Part shown: positions 4,987 to 11,900 of the stretch, one piece after another
Layout: each line of letters opens with the position of its first letter
Numbering within the stretch: the first letter of the stretch is position 1
Assembly (NCBI GenBank): GCA_041658465.1
Contig: JBBAAC010000054.1
Span: 1-13,241 of the forward strand
Reading direction: 5' to 3'
DNA: 13,241 nucleotides
Origin: JAJZQH01 sp041658465
Lineage (GTDB): Bacteria > UBA10199 > 2-02-FULL-44-16 > JAAZCA01
Translations under genes and position numbers: made by a program
The notes under the pieces: generated by a model
What the model was told of the DNA's origin: nothing
The model's database searches: none
The model's input: the letters and a program-made list of their open reading frames with translations, nothing else

Positions 4987-7264
4987 ACTCACATACAAAG
5001 TCATAGCAGCCCTTCTGCTCGCCTTTGTCCTGCCTGTAATCATTCTGGGATTCATCGCACATATCTCGATGAGCGCAATAAGCCGCAAGGCCATTGGAGA
5101 ATCGGTAAATTCGCTGATCGCCTCGGAGCAGGCGAAGCTCCAGGAGAACACCCAGTCAAAGGCTTACGAGATAAATCAATTCTTCCGTGGTTACTATCGG
5201 GACGTCGAGTTGCTGAAGGATTACTACCTTTATGTGGATAATAATTACAGCTTCTTCAATTTCGGACGAATCAAGGACCTATACCCGGACAAGCCGCACC
5301 AAGGCCTGCCGGGATACGGTTATATAAATCCGGAGTTCGGCGCCTATGCCGACTTCGAGCAGAGAGGTACTGGCTGCCCGTGGCTCCCTAAAAGGACCGT
5401 TAACAAGCTTCGGATCGACGCTGATTTCAGGGTCCACGTCGCCGCAACGCTCAACAAGGTGATGTTCCTCGATCACATATTCTCGCAGATGTACAAGAAA
5501 CGTTCCGAGACCATGGACCTCGTATGGGTGGTCACCGACATCGGCGCGACGAACGTATTTCCTCCATACAACTACTATGACGTCATCAGGAGGAATCCAT
5601 CCATCGTCGACAAGAACGAGAACGATGAAGATTATGTGCGCCTGTTGAACCCGGAAAACAATCCGGACCGCAAGATCCTGTGGCTCGAGCCGTATCTCGA
5701 TATGTTCAAGGGAATATGGATGACGAGCTGCGCGGCACCCCTGTACAGAGGCGACGATTTTCTCGGCACCATCGGAATGGACATACTTCTGAAGACGATC
5801 ACCGAAAAGGTGATCAACTTGAAGATCGGGAAAGAGGGATATGCATTTCTCATTACGGCAAGCGGCAAGATTGTCGCAATCCCCGAGAATAAAATCAACG
5901 AGATCATCTGGAATGAGACCCTGCGGAAGGCGTTGCATCAGACCTACCTCTCGCCTACCGATCAGCGGTGGCAGAAGGATGAGATTGATGCTCTCTCCAC
6001 AATAACGCTCGACCAGACGCCGAACGACGACCTCAGGGAAATCGTGCGCGCAATGATGTCCGGCGCGACTGGGACGAAGCAGATAACGCTGGCCGACGTG
6101 CAGAATATCATCTCGTACGCACCAATGCAGAGCACTGGATGGAGCATCGGCCTCGTGGTGCCCATGGAAGAGTTGCTCGCCCAGTCAAACTACATAAGGC
6201 TGGCGATCGACAGGGTCTCCCGCGACATCATCGCGAAGTTTTTGATATCCGCCCTGATCCTCCTCGTCATAAGCGTCCTCGTGGGAGCGGGACTGCATTA
6301 TCAGATCATCAAACCGCTTACCCGTTTCACTTCCGAACTGGGAAGAATCAGCTGGGAGAACCTCGAATTCGACGGAGAAAGCTACACTCGAAATGACGAG
6401 ATCGGGCAGATGTATTCGAAATTCTGGGAGATGATCCGCATCATCAAGAGCGCGCGGGATGAAATCACCGATAAGGGCAACGCTCTCAAGGGCGCAAACG
6501 AAGAGCTCGCAAAGGCAAAGGCGGAGCTTGAAATTTTGGCCGGGGAGCTGGAGAACAAAGTTGAAGAGAGGACGGCAGAGCTCAAGAAGGCGGAGGAGAG
6601 CCTGGTGCGCTCGGAAAAAATGGCCGTGCTTGGCCAGCTATCGGGCTCCATTAGCCATGAGCTGCGCAACCCGCTGGCGATACTAAAGAACTCAGTCAAG
6701 TTCCTGGAGACAAGCCAGCAAGCCGACGACGCGGACACGCTCCATAAATATCTTGAAATCATCAGGACCCAGGTCGATGCGGCAAACAAAATAATCGGCG
6801 ATGTTCTCGAATTCTCGAAACCCGCCGCGCTGCACAAGAGTTCCGGGCGGGTTCGGGAGGCCATAGAGACTGCATTGGCCGAGATCCAGGTGCCGGAGAG
6901 AATCGAGATCGGGAAGGAGATCGAATTTGACGATGAGTTCCAGTTCGACCAGCTCAAGATAAAGCAGGCGCTCTCCAACGTAATTACCAACAGCGTGCAG
7001 GCGATAAGAGAGAAGGGAACGGTAAACATCTCGGTCAAAAAGATCGATGCCACCGTTCGCATCGTTGTCGAAGACGATGGAATCGGCATAGACGAAAAAG
7101 ATCTAGGCAGAATATTTGAGCCGCTGTTCAGCAGGAAGACAAGGGGCATCGGATTCGGACTCGCCATCGTCATGAACATAATAGAAAAGCACGGCGGATC
7201 TGTCCGCGTGGAGAGCACGTTGGGCAAGGGAACGAAGTTCACTATAGACTTGCCGATTGTTTAA
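4973..7264 (+). CDS. Membrane sensor histidine kinase (dCache-HAMP-HisKA-HATPase)
   Basis: A 763-residue two-component sensor. A membrane helix (9-32) is followed by a periplasmic dCache-type sensing region (about 35-405). This contains an LVWVVTDIGATNVFPP strand, the GTIGMDILLKTI end of the first lobe and GKEGYAFLITASGKIVAIPE of the second. C135 and C253 may form a disulphide. The second membrane helix (421-443) leads into a HAMP domain (about 444-497; KPLTRFTSEL) and a coiled coil (498-548). The H-box is SGSISHELRNPLAIL with H562. In the ATPase are the N-box (N669, N673), DDGIGI (701-706) and RGIGFGLAI (724-732). All catalytic residues are present, so it should be active. The ligand cannot be read, but dCache domains usually bind small molecules such as amino acids or organic acids. 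Its start overlaps the preceding surface-protein gene, and a receiver protein follows after 19 bp. Confidence 0.93.
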   Translation: MKSIKLTYKVIAALLLAFVLPVIILGFIAHISMSAISRKAIGESVNSLIASEQAKLQENTQSKAYEINQFFRGYYRDVELLKDYYLYVDNNYSFFNFGRIKDLYPDKPHQGLPGYGYINPEFGAYADFEQRGTGCPWLPKRTVNKLRIDADFRVHVAATLNKVMFLDHIFSQMYKKRSETMDLVWVVTDIGATNVFPPYNYYDVIRRNPSIVDKNENDEDYVRLLNPENNPDRKILWLEPYLDMFKGIWMTSCAAPLYRGDDFLGTIGMDILLKTITEKVINLKIGKEGYAFLITASGKIVAIPENKINEIIWNETLRKALHQTYLSPTDQRWQKDEIDALSTITLDQTPNDDLREIVRAMMSGATGTKQITLADVQNIISYAPMQSTGWSIGLVVPMEELLAQSNYIRLAIDRVSRDIIAKFLISALILLVISVLVGAGLHYQIIKPLTRFTSELGRISWENLEFDGESYTRNDEIGQMYSKFWEMIRIIKSARDEITDKGNALKGANEELAKAKAELEILAGELENKVEERTAELKKAEESLVRSEKMAVLGQLSGSISHELRNPLAILKNSVKFLETSQQADDADTLHKYLEIIRTQVDAANKIIGDVLEFSKPAALHKSSGRVREAIETALAEIQVPERIEIGKEIEFDDEFQFDQLKIKQALSNVITNSVQAIREKGTVNISVKKIDATVRIVVEDDGIGIDEKDLGRIFEPLFSRKTRGIGFGLAIVMNIIEKHGGSVRVESTLGKGTKFTIDLPIV

Positions 7265-7268
7265 GGAG
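7264..7268 (+). promoter_or_regulatory. Ribosome-binding site with long spacing
   Basis: AGGAG overlaps the kinase stop codon. It lies 15 bases before the response-regulator ATG at 7284, longer than the usual 5-9. No nearer ATG or GTG is in frame, so the start stays at 7284 (or the adjacent ATG at 7287) and initiation may be weak or coupled to kinase translation. Confidence 0.4.
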
Positions 7269-7283
7269 TGATATATTTCAGAT

Positions 7284-7655
7284 ATGATGCGAAAGAGCAT
7301 TTTGATCGTCGATGACGAAGTCGCCATGTGTGAAGTCATGAAGGACCTCCTTAAATTGAGAGGTTATGAGGTTGAATATACCACTGACGGATCGCATGCG
7401 ATTGCGCTGGCCAGGAAAAGGAATTTCGATGTCGCGCTTATCGACCTGCTCATGGAGGGTATGAACGGCGTCGAGACGCTGAAGGCGATAAAGGCGATAC
7501 AGCCTGCGATTCACATATTCATCATCACAGCATATAATGAGGGTGAACTGATAGATCAGGCCCTGGCCAATGGCGCCTTGAAGATATTCAACAAACCCTT
7601 TGAAATAGACGAGATGTGCGATGTCCTGACAGAATCCGCCGGCAACACAAATTGA
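7284..7655 (+). CDS. Single-domain response regulator (receiver only)
   Basis: A 123-residue CheY-like receiver without an output domain. ILIVDDE (6-12) supplies the acidic pocket D10/D11, LIDLL carries the phospho-acceptor D54, T82 sits in IITAY, and K104 in NKPF. It is therefore competent for phosphotransfer and is the obvious partner of the kinase encoded just upstream. Receiver-only proteins act by binding a target protein or by passing phosphate on in a relay. No Hpt protein or output factor is encoded here, so the target is elsewhere unless it is the next gene's product. It forms an operon with the kinase (19 bp gap) and the following gene (19 bp gap). Confidence 0.93.
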   Translation: MMRKSILIVDDEVAMCEVMKDLLKLRGYEVEYTTDGSHAIALARKRNFDVALIDLLMEGMNGVETLKAIKAIQPAIHIFIITAYNEGELIDQALANGALKIFNKPFEIDEMCDVLTESAGNTN

Positions 7656-7674
7656 ATTTTGCCTGCCTTAACCA

Positions 7675-8274
7675 ATGGCCATGAAAAATTATATCGAGAC
7701 ATTGGGTGAGCTTGAGCTCAAGGAGCTGTTGGACAATCAGCTCAGGATTCAGGTGGATTCGTCCTGGCCGCACATCGAAGGGTTCGAGCGCGGCTTTGAT
7801 TTTGCGTTTTCCCGGCTTGCGATCTATTCAACGCCCAACCGCGAGGCGGTCATCGCATGGGCGCGCGAGCGGCTCCGCGACGGCGGAAAGTTTATGGTGC
7901 TCGACGTGGATCACGGCTACATCTGCTCATGGCCCCATTCGGACGCATGGCAGCGGCTCTTCGACGCCATGGAGGAGGAGATGGCGCCCAAGGGTGCTGA
8001 CCGAAGGATCGGCCATAAGCTGCCGCACATGTTGCTCGCAGCCGGTTTCAAAGACGTGAAGCTGGACATTTTGACGTTGTACTCTTCCTTTGAAATGGAG
8101 CCTGAAAAGTTTAGCCGTTTATTCGGCTCGATGTCGCTGCTGATTCACAAGGTGATGCCGGAACGGTTCACTAAGGAGGACATGGACCGCTTCCTGGCAT
8201 TTATCGAAAACGCGGCGTCGGACAAGACCGCCACCGCCTTCAGCCCGTTCCTCATAGCGAGCGGCGTCAAGTGA
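7675..8274 (+). CDS. Methyltransferase-like protein lacking the SAM-binding half
   Basis: A 199-residue protein whose residues about 41-136 resemble the second half of a class I SAM methyltransferase. FDFAFSRLAIYSTP corresponds to strand 4 (motif II). LRDGGKFMVLDVDHG corresponds to the 'LkpGG' loop and strand 5. RRIGHKLPHMLLAAGFKDV corresponds to the helix and strand before the C-terminal hairpin. The N-terminal 38 residues (a helix, then SSWPHIEGFERG) hold no GxGxG motif I and no acidic strand-2 end, so ordinary SAM binding is not expected. It looks like an in-frame loss of roughly the first three strands. It may be a decayed enzyme, a repurposed binding protein or an assembly deletion. No ribosome-binding site is clear; ATG 7675 or 7681 are both possible. 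It is last in the operon with the two-component pair. Fold call is moderate; function unknown. Confidence 0.7.
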   Translation: MAMKNYIETLGELELKELLDNQLRIQVDSSWPHIEGFERGFDFAFSRLAIYSTPNREAVIAWARERLRDGGKFMVLDVDHGYICSWPHSDAWQRLFDAMEEEMAPKGADRRIGHKLPHMLLAAGFKDVKLDILTLYSSFEMEPEKFSRLFGSMSLLIHKVMPERFTKEDMDRFLAFIENAASDKTATAFSPFLIASGVK

Positions 8275-8324
8275 ACCCGGAATAATCATCAGGCGGAGCG
8301 AATTTGGGCAGTGCCGGATTAGCG

Positions 8325-8777
8325 TTAGATCACATCTTCCAGCACGAGGAAGGTTTGCGTCTGACCGATCCCAGGTATACTGCGCAGTCTGTTCAGCAGG
8401 ATATGGTTAAAATCATCCATATCCCGCACGCGAAATTTCAACAGGATGTCGTACTGGCCGATGATATATTTAATCTCTTCCACATTGGGCAACGCCATCA
8501 ACTGTTTTTTCAGTTCATTCCGCGAAGTCTCTGTTCCCCAGATGCTGATGTTATAATGAAGAAATGAGTAAGCGGTGAGCTTAAGCCCCAGTTTCTTGTA
8601 ATCCAAGAGAGCTGCATACCCCCGGATGATGCCGTTCTTTTCAAGCCGCCGAATGCGATTGAAGACCGTCGTGACTGGAAGTTTTAGCTTCTTGGCGATC
8701 TCGCGGTTGGAACTCTTGGCAGAAGACTTGAGAATCTCAACGATTTTCAGATCGATCTTGTCGATTTTCAATGACAT
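8325..8777 (-). CDS. Lrp/AsnC-family transcriptional regulator
   Basis: A 150-residue regulator of normal family length. The N-terminal winged helix-turn-helix (about 5-60) includes the recognition region SSNREIAKKLKLPVTTVFNR (22-41) and RIRRLEKNGIIRGYAA. The C-terminal RAM ligand-binding domain (about 67-147) shows ALPNVEEIKYIIGQYDILLK, with the typical G-x-x-D turn, and ends IPGIGQTQTFLVLEDVI. Such proteins form dimers and octamers, sense amino acids or related metabolites, and often repress their own gene and regulate a divergent neighbour. Here the divergent neighbour is the large lipoprotein gene, and palindromes lie between them. Downstream it converges on the methyltransferase-like gene. 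ATG 8777 gives a standard N-terminus; an AGGAGG lies 23 bases upstream, too far to serve it. Confidence 0.93.
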   Translation of the reverse strand: MSLKIDKIDLKIVEILKSSAKSSNREIAKKLKLPVTTVFNRIRRLEKNGIIRGYAALLDYKKLGLKLTAYSFLHYNISIWGTETSRNELKKQLMALPNVEEIKYIIGQYDILLKFRVRDMDDFNHILLNRLRSIPGIGQTQTFLVLEDVI

Positions 8778-8785
8778 ATGGCTGG

Positions 8786-8814
8786 TTCGTATTCGTTCGC
8801 CCTCCTGATGTCAA
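8786..8814 (-). promoter_or_regulatory. Probable promoter of the Lrp/AsnC gene
   Basis: On the minus strand a perfect TTGACA (8814-8809) is followed after 17 bases by TACGAA (8791-8786), a weak -10. The start site would fall near 8779, almost on the ATG at 8777, so the transcript may be leaderless. Confidence 0.4.
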
Positions 8815-8827
8815 GCAGCGGCGCTTT

Positions 8828-8846
8828 AATGGATTAATAATCCATT
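8828..8846. promoter_or_regulatory. AT-rich palindrome, candidate Lrp/AsnC operator
   Basis: AATGGATTA (8828-8836) and TAATCCATT (8838-8846) are perfect 9 bp arms around one central A. The inner 15 bp core, TGGATTAATAATCCA, resembles in size and AT-rich centre the 13-15 bp palindromes bound by Lrp/AsnC dimers. It lies between the outward-facing promoter candidates of the regulator and the lipoprotein gene. Confidence 0.5.
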
Positions 8847-8862
8847 TATTTATTAATAAATG
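8843..8862. promoter_or_regulatory. Second, overlapping AT-rich palindrome
   Basis: CATTTATT (8843-8850) and AATAAATG (8855-8862) form 8 bp arms around TATT. Inside it TTTATTAATAAA (8849-8860) is a perfect 12 bp palindrome. It shares four bases with the first palindrome, with centres about 15-17 bp apart, and a further ATTATT element follows at 8864-8869. The arrangement suits cooperative binding by an oligomeric regulator. Confidence 0.45.
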
Positions 8863-8884
8863 AATTATTACTCTCTTTTTCAGA

Positions 8885-8913
8885 TTGACAATGGAACAAA
8901 TGAGGGCTAGGGG
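8885..8913 (+). promoter_or_regulatory. Possible promoter of the lipoprotein gene
   Basis: A perfect TTGACA (8885-8890) is followed at 17 bases by TAGGGG (8908-8913), a poor -10. Weak basal activity or an activator would be expected. The palindromes at 8828-8862 lie directly upstream, a position suited to an activator. Confidence 0.35.
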
Positions 8914-8960
8914 CGGTGTAGCCGGAGGAGGAGGTCACAGACCCACCCCGAATGGGAGAT

Positions 8961-8966
8961 AGGAGG
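8961..8966 (+). promoter_or_regulatory. Ribosome-binding site of the lipoprotein gene
   Basis: A full AGGAGG stands four bases before ATG 8971 and fixes that start, which also gives an intact lipoprotein signal peptide. Confidence 0.75.
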
Positions 8967-8970
8967 CCAT

Positions 8971-11900
8971 ATGTATAAATGTATTCGGAGTCTGTGTTTA
9001 ATCGTTTGTTGTGCATGCGGAGTTGCCTCGTGCGGCGGAAGCGGAAGCGAATCATCAAATCCGCCATCACCGGATACAAATTCTCAAGGGCAAACAATAA
9101 AGCTCAGTGAAGGCGGCTATGTTGCCAGCGGGGATTCCGGCGTCTATATTCCGCCGCAGGACGCCCCAGGTAACATAACGGTGTACGCAGCAGGCAGTGG
9201 AGGCTCTCCTGACGACCCGCTCTTGCTCAAGTTCGCCGCTGTCGGCGATTCGGCGACAAATGCGAAAGGCGCGAGCACTTCGTCCGATCAGGACGTAATA
9301 TTTTTTCCGATCATAAATTCCACCACCCCCAGTTACCTCCCGGGCAGCTACGGTCGCATCTACACGACGACGGTCAACGGTACCCTGTATGAGTGCACCG
9401 ACGTGTACCCCCTTCAAAGCTACACGCCGTTCGAGGGCGCCATTGTAGGCGACAATGGAAAACAATACATTGGGTGCGCGAAGGCGCCTTCTGAATTCGA
9501 GGCAAATTTCTATCTTGATTCCAACAGCGCGTCTGAAGTCGAGGACGATCTATCATCCAACATAAAGGTAGTTGCGCCTCTGTGCACCGACAAAGACTGT
9601 GGAGATCTCGCAGAGCCGATCGACATGGCGCGGCTTCGTTCGGCTTATATCCCAGAATCCAGTGCGAAACTGGACCAGCAGCTTATTACCTGGCTGGTCC
9701 GCGAGACCTCCCGCAGGGCGTTGCTCGACGATAACCAGCGGCAGGATGCATACGAGCTCATGCTGACGGAGCTCTTCACCCAGCTGTATCTGTGGAAGGA
9801 CTATCAGAATGAGATCGAGAATGTGACAGGCCAGAATGTCGGTATCCCGGGGCTCGTGAATGAAATCGCAGACGTAGCCGAGGCATCGTTCCCCATTATG
9901 GACGGCAGCAGGATATTGATTGAATTCAGGCCAGAGCTGATCGCCCTCATCAAAACAAAGGTCCTGGATTGGTCTAAATACGCTACAAATAAAAATACGC
10001 TCGGTGCAATCGACCCGTATCTCGACGGCCTTCAGATCGCCGCGGGCGTGGGCATAGCAATTGAGCGCGCGGCCTTTGAATTCTCGGTCTATCAGGCGCT
10101 GGGCTCATGCTATACCAGGGAATATATAGAAACGTTTGAAAGCGAGATCATTCCGTCCGTCAAGGATCCAGTTCTCAAGACAGCCTTTGCAAACGTGAAG
10201 ACGAAATTGCTGGGCAGCGATCCTTCAGGTAAGGGCGGGCTGCTCTATGATAAAATGGCGGCCCTGTCCAAGGTCGTGGCGGATGCTGCATTTGCGTCCG
10301 GGTATGCGGCGTTTCAGGTCGTGGCTCAGAACGCAATCTCCGGCGGGCTCATCGCGACCGGCGTGGGCGCTGCAGGAGCCGCTGTTCTAGGCATACCGCC
10401 TGCTGCTATCCCGCTGACAATCGCCCTCATCGTAATATCTTACGTTGATGACGAGCTGCGCTTTGATCTCGAGAGGAAAATAGTCACCGCGCTCGCTACA
10501 TTCATCCACAACAATTATCCCGACATCGGCGATGTAGATGAATCATGCCCCACGACAGATGATGGATGGAGCGACGTCATGCTCGCCGAGAAGATGTTCT
10601 ATGCGGCGAGGCTTTATTTTGACCTGCTCAAGAACAGCTATGACCGATGGCTCATAAGCGGGCAGCTGCTCGGGCAGGACCTCGCGCAGGGTACTGCACA
10701 AGGCATCGCGGGCCTTGTGGGTTTAGAGGAGGAGGGCTATCTGTGGGAAGCGCCTCGAAGCGAGTACCTGTCACAGAAAGAGGTAAAATATGCCGCAAAG
10801 ACGATAAAGGCGATGGCCGTTGTATTCAAATGCGATGGATGCGAGAGCGGATATCCGTCGATTCCGGATCCGATTCCGCCACCCCCGCCTCCACCTCAGC
10901 CGTCAAACAATGGCGTTTCGACCGCGCACTTTACGCTCGACTGCTCTGCGGTTGCCGATGCGTGCACTGATAATTGGAAGAACAACACCTGGTCACCCCT
11001 GCTCACGAAATTCGAGACGATCTACACCCAGTACCCATCGAAGTTCGGCGCTCATTATACATTCAACGTGACAACTGATTCCTTTGCGCAAGCCTGCTCG
11101 GCACAACAGGTCAATGGAAACGCGAATGGCGATGATGATATCAGAATTATGATTTCGAGTGGCACCCAGATAACAACCGTCCTCTCCGATGAGCTGTCGT
11201 TTGTCGCCTGCCATGAGCTGGCGCACAGGATCTCCGTCCACGGCGCCAGCGGATTGTCGTTCGATGTGGGGAGCAACGAGCAGCTTGCCGACTGGTTTGC
11301 GTACACGATCTGCGGCTACAAGAGCGAGGCAATCAATTCGTTTGAGTCCTTGTCCGACAAGACGATCTACTGCGAAGTAGATCCTCGCAACGATGTCACC
11401 AACGACGGAACATATTGCAAAACTAATTGTGCAGCATGCTGTTTTAACAGCAACGGCGAGTGTCGTGGCATGCTCGCTGCATACTGGAAGCACCTGCTGT
11501 CAGACCTTGCTGAATATGACGGCGCACGCCTGCTGTGCGGCACGGACTTCGATAATTGCAACTTCTTTGCGAAGGCGACGGAATACAACGGCTCAACGTA
11601 TAGCGTCGATCTCTCGCAGTGGAGACAGGCGAACCTCAATTGCTCGTCTTGCTCGAACGAATGCGCACAGGGACAGACGAAGTGCGTGAGCGGAAAATTA
11701 TATGACTGCGTAACCGATGCCGACAACTGCTGGAAGTGGAATTCCGGCACGGTTTGCCCAACGGGCGCGTGCGCGGTAGATGGACTCAAGTGCGGAAACT
11801 GCACGCCCAATCATCACAACGCCTGTTACAGTAACGATATATATTCTTACGACAGCTGCAATGCACTGCAGTCGTTAGTGCAGGACTGTGGCGAAAGCGG

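Noticed and set aside
6382..7242. 286-codon minus-strand frame opposite the kinase
   Set aside because: Ser-rich antisense of the kinase catalytic domains, with no motif of its own.
7264..7300. Alternative upstream GTG start for the response regulator, to fit the AGGAG spacing
   Set aside because: The GTG at 7268-7270 is out of frame with the receiver domain.
8891..8962. Short upstream frame (23 codons) whose TAG touches the lipoprotein ribosome-binding site
   Set aside because: It has no ribosome-binding site and would begin upstream of the likely transcription start. The Gly/Arg-rich product looks incidental.
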